This document shows, piece after piece, positions 37,002 to 50,085 of a stretch of 64,000 nucleotides of DNA (position 1 is the first letter of the stretch; each line of letters begins with the position of its first letter). The notes beneath the pieces were generated by a model. It made no database searches, had not been told where the DNA came from, and saw only the letters and a program-made list of their open reading frames with translations. Made by a program: the position numbers and the translations under genes. This DNA comes from Zhengitettix transpicula (taxonomy: Eukaryota; Arthropoda; Insecta; Orthoptera; Tetrigidae), in assembly GCA_037074705.1 (NCBI GenBank), contig CM073590.1, positions 132,637,600-132,701,599 of the forward strand, written 5' to 3'.

Positions 37002-37483
37002 ATATATTTACAAAAATTCTAATCTTTATGAAAACAAGAAATTAAATAGGCGATATTAGTAAGCACTAGATAAGATGTTGGATATTGTAAAAATTTCAAT
37101 TTAAGTTGAAACACTTTCAATTATTTGTCTCTATCCGATATACTTGATACAACACAACTAGACAGAGCTAAGCCATTGGACATGTAAATTCTATTGTAAA
37201 CAATAGGATTGTCGTATTGAACCACGTCTGGAAATAAGTTGGCCTAAGTAAATTAATTAAATTATCAGGTATGTAAAATGTAATTAAATCTCAGCGACAT
37301 AATATATTAAGATACACATAATTTAATAGAATGAAGTACTTAATAATTTTACAGATGAATATGGTTAAAGTAACCGAAAGTTTCTGACGTAAAATTTTAA
37401 ATCCTGACATTTAAATGTAAATTACATTAATATAAATTTTATGTGTGACTGTGATTTAAGGATTTCATCATTTATAATATTAA

Positions 37484-38944
37484 TCTATATAATAAAAAGG
37501 ATGTATATTTGTATGTATGTATGTATGTATGTATTTACGTTGTTCTTTATACAAATTTTATCGCGTGGACAGAATTCAACAAAAATTGGTATATATATTC
37601 TGCCAAAATCGAGAACCGGTACTGTGGGGGTGAGAAACCCCTAGAATAAACGTGGAAATAATTATAATTTAAATAAGTTACGAATTAGTGTTAAATTACT
37701 GCGGGAGACGATGACGTCATAAATTTTCAAGACATTGACGCATCCTAAATATAGTTCTGTATTTAGTAACGAAATAAAGCAGAAATATTTTGATTGAATA
37801 AAAAGTAAAATTTTTTCCAGTATTACTCCATCGAATAGTAACAAAAAAAACAATACGAAACACTTTACCATCCTTGCGCAAAGTTAATTTGGAATAGTTA
37901 ATTATCCCGCTATCTTTGATAAAGCCAATATGGCGCCTTATAATACATTCAAATGTGTGTCGGTCTAGATTTATAAAATTTCATAATATAACGTACTATT
38001 GTATCCTGTATAATATTTCAGAAGATAATAAGATTTGTCTAAGGTACGACTGCTGAATTATATGTTTGTAACTATAAAAGTATTGAAAATGACGTACGGA
38101 ACTCCGAAAGTTTTTATGGTCGTTATTCAATTAATGCACTATCAGTCAAAGGTATGTACAGAAATAGGAACATTTTAATTGAATTAAAAGTACAATTAAT
38201 TATACTTTACGCAACGTATTTCTATAAATTTGTATAAATGTAAACAAACTATTGCGTGCAATTTGTGTCGTGAAACAAAAATTTGAGGTTCGGATAGCAA
38301 TATTTGTTTTCCATTTTTGGGAACGACGTTATAGATGATCAATTTCTGAGAAATGAAGCTGAGCAAAAATATTTTGATTGAATAATAAGTATAATTAAAT
38401 CTACGAATACTACATCGAGTGATAAATATAATTTATTATGAAAGGTTATACAATCCATGGCATTAATTTTCTTTTAAATAACTTGACTTTTGACGTGGAA
38501 TATTTAACGGGATCAGGGACCAATATGTTTCCCAATTATATCTTGCAATACGCACTGGAAGATACATAGAATTATGATAAAAACAATACTTAAATGTTCT
38601 AAATTGATATTTTTAGCGTATTTCGTAATGTTTTGCATTAATTTTATACAATGCTATCAACTGCAGATTGCTAAAACCACCAAATAGTTTAATTTCAGAT
38701 GGAAAAATTATATGTCTACAAATTTAATAATTGTTTTAAATAGTGTATATATATCTATCTATCTATATATATTATATAAAATTGTCTTATACGGGTATGT
38801 ATGTATGTATACATGTGGGTATGCATATGGGTATGTTCCGCTTACAAATCTACACCCTCGAGGAGCGTTACATAAAAATAGCGCAAAAGCAACCGAAATT
38901 GGAGTGTATCGGGACATCTCGGGCAACGCCGGGCACCCAGCTAG
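37484..38944 (+). mobile_element. Non-autonomous Helitron candidate
   Basis: The 5' end TCTATATAATAAAAAGG, followed by (GTAT)n, is typical of arthropod Helitron termini. The 3' end has a GC-rich hairpin-like segment (CGGGCAACGCCGGG) and then CTAG at 38941-38944. The host base before TC is A and after CTAG is T, so insertion was between A and T, as expected for Helitrons. No Rep/helicase coding region is seen in the ~1.46 kb. A second internal block near 38750-38830 again has TCTATATATATTATATAAAA and (GTAT)n, suggesting a nested or composite element. Confidence 0.6.
37509..37533. repeat. (TATG)n microsatellite
   Basis: About six TATG units just inside the Helitron 5' end; a similar interrupted tract lies at 38795-38835. 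Confidence 0.85.
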
Positions 38945-38989
38945 TAGTAAATAAATCAGTCTTTTATCGGTTTATTAGACAAGTTTTTT

Positions 38990-39470
38990 TAAATTAAATT
39001 CCTTACATGTTTCTTTAGTTTTCTATATAGTTTCCATATTTGTTTAAACATTTTTCATAACGTTCTACAAGCTCTTATATGCGTAAGTCATAGACGCATC
39101 CCACCTGTCAGGATAACCAGTCTTAACTGCTTCTTTCATCTCTGGGGTCATGTGAGAAACCTCACGCCACGTTCCCTGTGACAATTTTCTGTAAAAATTG
39201 ATCACCTTCCTTATGATATCGGCCCAAAAAATTAAGTGCACAAGCCATTCGTTTCCTATGTCTCTGAAAATTTGTAATTTAACAAACTGTACGCACGTTG
39301 GGTTCGCAGGCTGCTTACTGAGGAACGTACTCTTTTTTTATAATTCAATTCTTCAAGGCCATGACGACAGATATCCTCCCAGACGGAGTTTCTATGTAAT
39401 AGGGAAAAAAGTGAATCAAATAATGTTTGCAGAACATCTAACAAGTTAATCCCGCTATAATCATAAATGG
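38990..39470 (-). mobile_element. Second mariner-family transposon relic (internally deleted)
   Basis: On the minus strand, A-L-N-F-L-G-R-Y-H-K-E-G-D-Q-F-L appears near 39180-39260, followed by I-V-T-G and S-H-M-T-P-E-M-K, the block around the first catalytic Asp of mariner transposases. The D-E-T-W motif is damaged. Near 39030-39080 the C-terminal L-V-E-R-Y-E-K-C-L-N-K-Y-G-N-Y-I-E-K appears directly after, so the catalytic middle has been deleted. It is diverged from the copy at 10395-11345. Confidence 0.7.
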
Positions 39471-40549
39471 CATTCTCGAACTGTTCCTACCAAAAATTTA
39501 ATGTTTCGCGCTCTAACAAGTGGATATATTTTTATGAAACCAGTAACAATTTTTTTTAATATTTCGAAGTAACTGAGTGGAATGTTACGCATTGGCTCCA
39601 TTCCAATGACACGTCCGCGCGGAAATTTCTAAACTGCGGCACCAGCATAATTTATGTTTGACCTTCTACGTGGAAGATTGCTGGGAGACAAGCAACGTTC
39701 ACGTCATCAAATTTCACTTTTCAACTAGCACACACAATTAAGTAGTAAAACGTTTCGCATGCAACACACGCACACCGTTGGCGCTTGTTAATCAATAAAA
39801 CACAATTAACTGAAGTATAATTACAGAGGCTTCGGAGCAGAATAATTAATAATGATTTAATGTGTCGTCAGTATAGCTGAAGTTATGAGTTTGGTTGCAG
39901 TATAAAGGCAAAGAAGCCTGCCTATCAGCATTCAGTTCGATTATCGAGAAACAGTTTATTGTTGGTAGGAATATCAACCGTTGGGATATAGTCTTATTAA
40001 TAAATCGTGAACAGTTTACATTACCTACAATTATTATTGCAATTCCAAGTCTTTCCAATGGACAGTTGCAGTATGACGCAAAAACTTGTCGTTTTGTATG
40101 AAAATACTACAATTATACTAGGATGTTTTGAGAGATTTTGCAGACAGATATTCAAATTTAAAATGCGTCAGGTTACCTCAATTGAAAATTGATTGAATAA
40201 ATTGTGAATCTGATAACTTACTTATTATGGTAGAATATTGTGTATGATAATATTCACAATTAGCTGACAAAATATGAAATATACCATTTTTAAAACAATA
40301 TACTGAGAAATTGTATATTTACTGCGCTTATAGTTTATTGGTTTTCTTCAAGCAAAATAAATTAAATTTTAATTAATGCAAAGTGTTTCTGTATATCGAA
40401 ATTTGACATCACACTACCTACCCCAATGGACGCATTACAAGAAATGAATCAATATTAAATCTGATATGTTAATTACTGAATTGAATACAAAGAAGAGAAA
40501 TAGGTAAGGGAGTGGATATATAAAACAAATATATAATATATTTTTTAGT
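39471..40549. other. Intronic sequence, nothing recognised
   Basis: AT-rich; frames on both strands around 39846-40192 have no domain. Confidence 0.5.
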
Positions 40550-40930
40550 GACTGTATACATGAGGTTTATCCGCTTTGATATTATAGGAAGGGATGGCAA
40601 AGGGGGGATGCGAAAGATAGAGAAAATCATTCAATGACTAGAGCCCCCTGACTGTCGTTTGAGGATCCTGTCCGGCATTCGCATAAAAGTGAAGCAGGGA
40701 AAACCCTAGAGAAGCTTGCATCATGTAGATCGGTGTTCTTGGTACAAGTCCCACAGTCTTCCGACAACGAGAGTTGGGTTTGATGTGAGGACGCAGCATT
40801 ACCGACTCCATGCCTCGACCGAATTTCCAGGGCAGTTGGTCCACCAGTCCAATAGGAACATCTTTCCTTATGTCATATATCCCGACTAGGTGTCACGGAT
40901 TGGGGGAAGCTTATTTTAAAATCCCTGGCG
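40550..40930 (+). repeat. Repeat family R1, copy 8 (degenerate)
   Basis: Retains AAGGGGGGATGCG, GAGGATCCTGTCCGGCATTC, GCTTGCATCATGTAGATCGG and CAGTTGGTCCACCAGTCCAA. It is more diverged than most copies. Confidence 0.75.
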
Positions 40931-41604
40931 TAGAGCCAGGGAAGAGAAAATCCGTGCAGGAAGTTAGTCCTTCCGCCTGATACGGTTCGGACAGAGCTCC
41001 TACGAAGCCAATTAGCATAGCATAATTTAATTCTAAATTTTGTTTGTGTTTCAGAGGCTGTTTTTAAATGAAGTTGTATTTGAAGGTTAAGAGACTTACA
41101 AAAATCATTTAAAGCTATTAGTATTATCAAATTGAGGTACTGTAGTCAAATACTTGCGACATTATAAAAACAGCCAATGTTGTAGAGACAAGCATTAACG
41201 CCAATGAAGAAACGCGACGTGACATTGAGACATTCACAGTTGACTAGTTCTACAGATTAGAACATTTTTATGTATAAGGAAAATGTACTCTTTATAAATA
41301 CATTCCACCCGTTTTGAAAGCAATTTATGACAGTTTCGAAGATGATATATTTTTAATATCTCATTCATAATACATGAATTCATTTAATTTCATTATCTCG
41401 GAAACACTTCTTCTCATAATGTTTATGCTTCAAAATCCACAAAATTTTCTCAGTTTCATGCATTTTTACAAATTTTAATGTCTCTAGTTTACTCCAATTC
41501 TTATTTTTCGCCATCTTGTTTTGGTACTAGCACGGCGAAAAGTTGGCTGGCATCCGTGTTGACTCCTTTCAGCTGACTGACTGAGTTCTTCTTGTTTTTT
41601 TTTG

Positions 41605-42140
41605 GGTGTAGACAGGCTATGTATAGGGTAATCCACATAGTGGCAACTTCCCTCTTATAGCATAGGAAAGGGATTTGAAAGGGGGGATGCGGAAGGGTGG
41701 AGGAAGATAGCCAAGGGTTAACTAGGGCCCCCGGGCTATAGTTTAAGGATCCTACCCGGCATTCGCCTAAAAGTAATGCAGGACAAACCCTATAAAAACC
41801 TGCATCAGGTAGGCCGGGCATTTGCTACTTGTCCCACGCCCTTCCGATGGCGGGTGAGGGGTTTGCTGTGGGGTCGCAGCTTACCCCTCACCGTGCCTTG
41901 GCCAGTTTAGGAGGCAGCTGGCCGACTATTCCAATAGGAATAGCGGACAACTCTTACCGTAAGCCCAAGGTCTGCGACCCCGGAACATACACCTCTCAAA
42001 ACAGACCGAGGTGCCTCGGCATGTGGGAACCTTAGTTCAAAAAAACAGAGAGATGTGAGGGCATCCCCAAAGGTAGCCCCCGCCAGAGCTCTCTGGGAAG
42101 GTTCACCTGCGAGAAAATCCTCTCGCAGGCTTCCTTGATG
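41605..42140 (+). repeat. Repeat family R1, copy 9 (full length)
   Basis: Among the best preserved plus copies, starting CAGGCTATGTATAGGGTAAT and ending in the palindrome CCTGCGAGAAAATCCTCTCG. The following sequence to about 42500 (GCGGGGCTTGTAGAGAGGGA and onward) is GC-richer and may belong to a longer parent element. Confidence 0.85.
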
Positions 42141-44309
42141 ACTGACTGAGTGTCTTGAGGGTCTTTACACGATGCGAGGGAGAAGAAAGGACTGCGCGCA
42201 CACCCAAGTCAACTAGTTCCAGTTAACAAGCATGGTAAAAACCCACATTTTGACCTTCGGCCGCGGGGCTTGTAGAGAGGGACAGTTGGTATCGCAGTGA
42301 TGGTGGTATTGATCACACTTGGACTACCGAGTCTCTCCCCTTGACTCCTCTGTATTTTATTTTCGGAATTGACTTGCCCTATCGATACCAGTTATCTGAG
42401 ACGTAGTTCGTTAGGAACTAGAGGGTAGGTAAGGACATGTTTTCCTTAATTCTCTTCACAATCACGACTGATCCCTATCCTTGCCCAACCCGCAGGGTGA
42501 TAACAACGACTCCGATTACATCACGGCTGAAGTTGAGTGAATTGGTTTTGTTAACTAAAGTTTAACAATACAGTCCACTTAAATACGGAAACACGTGGAC
42601 ATAAGACAAAACTGATCCCGCCTCTCAAACATTGATTGAAATATTTCTAATTATCATACGTAACTAGCATCCATAGGTAAGTATACACAGAATTGGTGTT
42701 CCCGTTCCCTGAACCTCAATATTATGTCAAGGTCGTAATAGAGAAGTGTTGAGTCTGACGCTTACTTGGATTATGACTCAATCTACAAATGTGATTTCTG
42801 ACAACATAATTTGAAAATGTTATAAAATTATCAGGAAAGGATTCATGTTCAGACATTGATAAATGATCTAATTCTTAATGAATTAAGATTGGATTTAAAA
42901 TAAAAACGAAACAAACAGGCAAAGAAGGACTACAAATTAATTAAATATGAACAAAAAATTAAAATCAAATACTACTTCACTTAAAGAACTTTTGGCTTAT
43001 AATACATCTTCCACATTAAGAATACACAGAGAACTTCCAGTGATAAAAAAAAATAAATTGTCATACTTATTCTAGTCACAAGAAAGTTAACGAGGCGTCG
43101 AAAACTTTTGTTACTTTAGAATGGTTTTCTCGATCAAACGTTTTAATATTAAGAAGAAACGACATTCACTTACTACAGAACTACACAATTTTCTGAAGCA
43201 GCTGTGAATTATTTTTTACAAATCCGTATTTTTTCGTACTTTAGAGAATCTCTAATACTGATAATGTCTAATTCAAAAAGTTTTCGTGTAATCTAAATTC
43301 ATCCATGAACAGTGTGGAGTGTACATTTTTTTCCGATAAAATCTATATGCATCACGTTATATTGTTTGTACTGATATTAAAGGTACAAATGATTTGTAAA
43401 TGTATTTAATCATAAAATTATTTTTTTTATAATCACTCTTTGCTGAAAGTTCAGGAATGTATGAGACTGTTTCTGGATTACATTTGGATGGCTTATTTTG
43501 TTTTTAAAATGGCGCCTAGGAGCTTATCAATGCTATACAATAGTATTGTAAAATGTACCATTTCTTTCATAACGTATACGGCAAAAGCTACTTTTCTCTT
43601 ACACGACATAAAAAGCAAATCTGTGATACTGACAAATAAGAGAATATGTGCAAAATCATTTTGTCTCAGAAGGAAAACAGTTACATAATATGAAGTATAG
43701 TTAATATGTCATTGTGTGCCTTGAAACAATAATATATATTTAACTTCAGAAGACTGAATATGAGTATGTAATTTGATTACAAATCAGGACTTAATGAACT
43801 AGTTGTGATAAATATAAACACTTTCCATAGAAATTATAACTGGATACAAATGCCGTTATCTGAAGTACCTTCTATTTGTGTTTTAATGGTTTCACGAGGG
43901 ATACCTGACGCAATCGATGTCAGAGGTGAGGCGAATGTTGTTTACGCGAAAGCTAGTCGTAAGAAGGCCTTACGTGGGCACGCCTCCATTGCTCTTTTAA
44001 CACCTGGACACCGACTTTTCACTTGATGTCTCATGCGAACGTACGCAGCTCAGATATGCATATGAAAAAAATGCCTCAGCCAAAAGCCAACATTCCGTCT
44101 ATTACAATAACTCAACTTTATAATTTTTCTTCTATTATGTAAGTAACAAACTACGCAATTCGTTTCATTCCCTTCTTTTGCATGGGAGACTGGATTACGG
44201 AATATTTTAAATGTAATGTTGACAGGTGTGATAATATTCTGAATCAGAGGATAATTTAAACCCAGTTATTATCGTTTCTGACATTTAGAAATAACTTCAT
44301 TGCTGCTGA
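42141..44309. other. Intronic sequence; possible R1 parent-element flank, otherwise nothing recognised
   Basis: 42141-42540 is GC-richer, consistent with an old repeat attached to R1. 42540-44309 is AT-rich with domain-free frames of 73-82 codons. Confidence 0.45.
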
Positions 44310-45190
44310 AAACCATTTTATGCACTATTCATTGGCTATTCCCAGACTGGTCAGATTAAGACCCTCACATGAATACTTCGATGGGCACCTTTTACCTTAT
44401 TGGCACAGACTCTACGAGAATGTTGATACGAGGAATCTGACTCCATGTCTTATTAACAGCACTGTCCAGTTGAGTGAGATTTGGTGGTTGTGGATACTCT
44501 TTCAAATGCGTCCCACAAATGCTCAATTCGTTTGAAATTTAGTGATTGTAGGCACAAAGTCTCCCTCATGTTTCTGAAACCATTCCTCCGCAATATGCAT
44601 AGTGCATTGCCTTGTAGGAAGTAGCCATCAACATGATAGGATGAAGCTGGTCCTATCGTGCTGTCATGCCTATCGTGTTAGAAGTAGCCATTTCCTTTTG
44701 AATACACTACCAACATGATAGGATTAAGTTGATCAGCAATGATACATAAATATTTTGTGCTATTCAGACGTTCTTCACATGAATTAAAGGCTCCAAATCA
44801 CGATTGACAAACAAATCCAAAATCATAACAGAATAGTCCAGGTTTGAATTTTGGGGTCCATGCTTTTTCATTCTACCATCTGGAAGATACTATAAGAAAC
44901 ATGATTCATCAGACGACATGATTTCCAATCCTTGCGTTCCTAAGCGATTTTCTAACTGCAGACAGCAGAGTTGTTCGAACATGTCCTTGGCTTATATATA
45001 ACAGTACGTTAGAGGTCACTTGACTGGATCTCTGATTAAGATCTACACTAATTTGATGCACTGATGTTTTTGTGACTTTTACCAGTCTCGTCACTCTCCA
45101 TTGATGCACTGTTGTTCTTTAGACTCTTACCAGTCTCGCCGTTCTGCACAAGTAACAACTATTTCTCTGACAGTCTAACAGTTAAAGAAC
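44310..45190 (-). mobile_element. Tc1-like DNA transposon relic
   Basis: Minus-strand pieces appear in the order expected for a Tc1-like transposase. An HTH-like segment (V-T-R-L-V-K-V-T-K-T-S-V-H-Q-I-S) lies at 45109-44909, a Trp/Asp-rich region follows near 44890, and the C-terminal R-I-E-H-L-W-D-A-F-E block is near 44530-44490. Family knowledge: D/N-x-I-E-H-x-W-D surrounds the last catalytic acidic residue in Tc1 elements. Stops and frameshifts interrupt it. Between 44620 and 44730 a segment (GAAGTAGCCAT...ACATGATAGGAT) is duplicated in tandem. Confidence 0.65.
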
Positions 45191-46589
45191 CCATTCTTGA
45201 AAGCTGTTAAATCGCGTCGTTAACCCATATCTTCAGATACAATTCTACTGTCGTGGCAAACAACTTCTTTCCATTTTTATATCGGTCTGGCGATCTAGGG
45301 ACTTCAGCACTGCATCCTGGCTAATTTACGTAAAAACGCCAGTTGGTCATAATAATCTTGCTAGTCAGTGCATATCAAAACAAACAAGCCGTGGTTTAAC
45401 AAACAAAAGATTTTTTGGGAATTGTTGCAATATGCAAAGCGTTAACCCTACAAAGAATCATGGGATCTCGAAGAACATTTGCATATTTCTCCACAAATAG
45501 AAAATTTGCCATAATTTATCATGGCTGAAATCACGTGTCGTATGCATCTTTCATTCAGCATACAGTACATCCAAAAAAATTAAATATCTGATGGGAAAAT
45601 AATGAAAATTGAGCTAAGTAAGGCATTAAAAAGCGTTCGATTTACAGAAAACGCACAATATTTTGCACATATCTAAAATGAAAATATTTTATATTTGGCT
45701 AGAGTGCAAAAGGACAAACCAAAAAAAAATTTTAGTTATAATGGGAGAAGTAATTATTACATTATGCATGAATAATTATACCTTTATAATTCAACCTGCT
45801 TTTCTCGAGGGCAATTTAATATTCTTTTTCTGATACCAGAAATATGAGTTCAATTATTTGTTAAAACACAACGTTTCTGCAAAATTCATCTCCGACGAGA
45901 ATCTTTAATTCAATCAGAACACCGTCATTACCAAAAATATTTGAATAGAAAATTTTAGATGAATATTGCTTACAAAGACATCGAATGTCTTATGTATTAT
46001 CCTACATTTCATGAGCCATCTCACGAACTCATTAGTTCGTCATTGTTGCGATAAAATTTTACATCTCGCCCTACGGAATCATGGTCGACTTTTAGACTGT
46101 AGCCTACTCGTCATATCTTAAGAGGGACTATTATTATTATATATTATATTATTATGGATGTACTATTATGGATACCGACAATTCATGATTGTGAAATTTG
46201 TATCACCTGATCTGTAAAATGAAATAACTATAAAAATTAAACGAAAGATTTGTTTGGTGGTATACAGCTTATGTTTATATATACAATTATGATTTTATAC
46301 CTTTACAAAGATTAACTTTTTTGTACGGCGAGCCTCAATATAAGACACATTCATCTTTGATTCAGTCAGATGCGGTCCTTAAAGATCAGTAAAACTGATG
46401 ATTTATTTCGAGAGGAAATTCAGTAGATTGTAGTAGATTTGTTTAAGTTTATAATTTATATTAGTAAACGTAATTGATCAAAACTTTTAATTAAACATGT
46501 GGTAATCATACTCTCTCCATATCTTCCTATGTATTAAAGGTCAGGTAACCTATTTCTATTTCTAAAACAATCACGGAATCTAATAGATT
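45191..46589. other. Intronic sequence, nothing recognised
   Basis: AT-rich; the first ~300 bp may still belong to the Tc1-like element. No exon seen. Confidence 0.45.
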
Positions 46590-46995
46590 CGGAGCTCTGG
46601 GTTTTAATTAAGATTCCCCAAATTTGAGGCACCTAGGCCAGTTTCGAGATGTGTAGGTTCTTCAGTCGCAGACGTTTGTCATACGCCAAGAGTTGTGCTC
46701 TGATCCCATTGGAACAGTCGGCCACCTGCCTCCAAATCTGTTCGACGTATGCGTCCTCCCGGGAAAACCAAATACAGTCATCGGCAGCGCATGAGACAAG
46801 TTCTTATACCTCGATCTACCTGATTCAGGTAACTCTAGGGTTTTCCCTACATCACATTTAGGAAGATGCTGGTTTGGATCCTTAAACTATAGACCGGGGA
46901 CCTCACTTAAACTTATCGCTACATTTTTCCACAATTTCTATTCCTTCCTATGCTATTATTGAGAAGTAGGCGGAATATGGATTACCCTCAAAGGT
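46590..46995 (-). repeat. Repeat family R1, copy 10 (degenerate, minus)
   Basis: Retains CATTGGAACAGTCGGCCACC, CGATCTACCTGATTCAGGTA, TTGGATCCTTAAACTATAG and GGATTACCCTCA at the end. Confidence 0.8.
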
Positions 46996-48769
46996 TATTT
47001 AAAAAACTCACTCTCATCACCATTTTTATAGCGAGCTATATGAATATCATTATACTGATGAATTTTTCATGACATCTAGTATAAATTATTAGGTATAACG
47101 TTTTTTCAAAACGATATTATTCGATTAAAACCTTCTATATTCCATCTAGATAACTCAATATTTTATTTTCCATTTACTTTTCGATTTAAATATACGTTTT
47201 CCCAATGTATTTTTAAATTCAATCTCAAGTTTCCTGGTCATTCATCATTAAGCCAGCAATTTAAACGTTACAGATTAATCGATTAGATAGGTAAATGGCT
47301 TCCGAAGTTGTTCTTGGTGACTGTTCATGATGAATGTGTGGTAGAAGCAACTCCATCCCGCAGCTTGTTAACATGCACCAAAGCGGAACACGGGAGTAAA
47401 TCCTCGATAATGAGACGGACAAGAGTCGACTGTGATAGCAATCTGCAGAGACTTGTCCAGTCCCTAGCAAAGTCTTGACAGGAATCTTGTGCTGGCTAAA
47501 TTTCATTTTAAGCTTGAGCCATTTATTGACTTTAATCTCTCAATATTAATGTTGAAACAGAATAAACCGGAAAGATTGAACATTAAGCTTGTCAATCATA
47601 CAAGAAATCTTAATAAATGAGACTTAACTTCTATATCATTTGAATTCAAAATCCTTACAACATATTTCTACATACGAAAATTCTTTCATCACTCGCTTTA
47701 TAGGTCTATCAAAAGATAATCGAAAGTCTCATCAGGACACACACAATAGCTTTGTAAATGGTATTTCTATGGTAACTGGATTGCTGATCCCGTCTGTCGA
47801 AAGATATAATTAAGGAATTTATGAAGTAATTTTACTCAATTTTCTGTTTGGTTTTTAAGTTAAAAAGTAAAAACCCGAGATAACCTGATTTTCTGTGCAT
47901 CATTTTAGTATGTCAAATGTCTCAGCTTATAAAACAATCTTGCAACACTTTGCTATTATTTTCTCACTTTTGTGTTTAATTATCTTCCAAATTATTATTT
48001 TACCAATTTACTAATAATACAATTGGGCCAACTTTATTTAAAATTACGTGTCATTTTATTATGCACCCAATACAAATTAATACAGCATAATTAATCGAAA
48101 GCTGATTTATCTGTAATAAATAGAATTGCAAAGAAAAATAATATGGATTTTGCCATTTTATATTATTTGATACCTTCACTTTAATCTGGTCTCACGTTGG
48201 CATCCGTTTATAATACTTAATAACAAATTTTTCTATAATATATTGAAATTTTGCGGTTAATTTATAAACTGAATTTATTGACAAGAATTTATGCGGAAAT
48301 TAGTTTCTGCCAAATATAAATAAATTTATTTTTTATTCCCTCGAGGTCTCATAGTGAGTAAATAAATGGATAAAACGTTAAAATTGTTGACTTATGTGAA
48401 CACGTGTGTATCACAAGAACGTTAAATATCTTGACTTCAGAATGCAGACCTTGAACGTGGGTACATCCCTTCGATAAAAGACCCCATCTATTTCTGAGAT
48501 GAACATTATCAGTTTCTAGCAGCTTCATTCTGGGGATTGAATCCAGTATATACTATAATCTCCTTCCACTCTATTGGCTTATCAGCCATTTTTCTCCAGT
48601 ATAAATATTTATCTCTGTCCTCTTTTTAATCTAACATTTTACAGCTTCTTTCTTTCTCAATAAAGTATTATTTCCTTGCTCTTAATGATCATAAACTTCA
48701 CCCCGGTTATCCGATAATTACGATTAAAATGTTATCGCTCTGAAATATTAACTACCTGTTTTTTTTTAC
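46996..48769. other. Intronic sequence, nothing recognised
   Basis: AT-rich; the 81-codon minus frame at 47261-47506 has no recognised domain or splice context. Confidence 0.5.
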
Positions 48770-49215
48770 AGTGACAGGCTACATGACGGACAGAAAAGGG
48801 GGGATGCGGAAGGTAGAGCAAAGTTGGCAACGGGAGAGTAGAGCCCCCGGGCTGTATTTTAAGGATCCTACTCGGAGTTCGACAAAAAATGGTGCAGGGA
48901 AAACCCTAGAGAATCCTGCATGAGATATGTCGGACTCTTGGTCCTTGGCTCACATCCTTCCGATAACGAGAGCTGGATATTCTGTGAGGACACAGCACTC
49001 CATACTTTATGTCTCGACCAGATTTTTGTGGGTAGCTGGCCGACTGGTTCAATAGGATCAAGGAACAACTCTTACCGTATGTCCAACATCTGTAATTCCG
49101 GAACATACACCCGGAACACAAACCTGACAAGGTGTTATGGCTTATGCGAACATTAATTTGGAAATCTCTGACTTAAACCCGGGATGAGGAAAATCCCAAA
49201 CAGAAGGTTATCAAA
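48770..49215 (+). repeat. Repeat family R1, copy 11 (degenerate)
   Basis: Starts GTGACAGGCTACATGA, lacks the next ~45 bp of the family, then has AAGGGGGGATGCGGAAGG, TTTTAAGGATCCTACTCGGA, GGCCGACTGGTTCAATAGGA and CTTACCGTATGTCCAACATC. Confidence 0.8.
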
Positions 49216-49580
49216 TCAGGAAATACAGTATTCATCATTTATCCAACTACCTGTTACAAGTCTTACAAATAAAAATCCAACGGCCGATCAGCCTTTTAGA
49301 AATGCGATATTTTTTCATGTTTTGGGAGCCTACATGTTTCTCGATGCCCTCTAGTGTTTATACAAAATAGCTTGCATCCCTTACAACGACTTTCCCAGGC
49401 AGGTTGCCCTGTATAAAGACCCTGTTTATGTACAGTCCGCAAATTATCGTTACTTTCATATTCCGTCGGTTATTTCGCCTGTCGCTGGCTGCCACGTCCA
49501 AATGCCATACCAATATGGCACACCAGGTTCATATAAATTATAATCTTTACTTTACTACATAATTTTAACTATCATCATTA

Positions 49581-50085
49581 CGCAGTAACAAAAGAACTGC
49601 ATCTACGAGCTCGACAAGCCAAGCTGATAAGAAAGACGTCAGTAATCCTGAACAGAAGACAAGCACTAATACACCCAAGAAAACCAAACAAAACATTCAG
49701 GATCATAAATATAAGGCGCTTAGTCAATCATTAGGTCCGCTAAATATATTATATGAAGAAAAAAACAGTGCTCCACCTATCCCTTTGGAACAGTTGAAAA
49801 CTTTTATACTAAATGCTACGGACTCTAAGAACCCAAGGACCATTATTAGAGATTACAAAATATCCCCTACATCATTCATAAATATATTGGAATCTTTTTA
49901 CCCACACATAAATGATAAAACGGCAAAAAGTTGAATAAAAAGGCTCATAAATTTAGCAAAGAAACAAGAGAGTGATTCATATTCAGATACAGGCGCCTCC
50001 TCCAAATAAAAACAGACTATGACTGCAGTACAGTGGAATCTGCAACAGTCGCAGCTCCAAACAAATTAATGTAATGAATTATACA
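49581..50085 (+). mobile_element. Probable LINE relic: ORF1 C-terminus and start of ORF2
   Basis: A plus frame without an ATG runs 117 codons from 49581, is broken by a TGA at 49932-49934, and continues to TAA at 50007-50009. It is rich in Lys, Ser, Thr and Asn early, then has a more ordered segment (F-I-L-N-A-T, I-I-R-D-Y-K-I, S-F-I-N-I-L-E-S-F). About ten bases later another frame begins M-T-A-V-Q-W-N-L-Q, resembling the V/L-Q-W-N start of the apurinic-type endonuclease in LINE ORF2, and stops soon after. ORF identity is inferred from this arrangement only. Confidence 0.4.
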
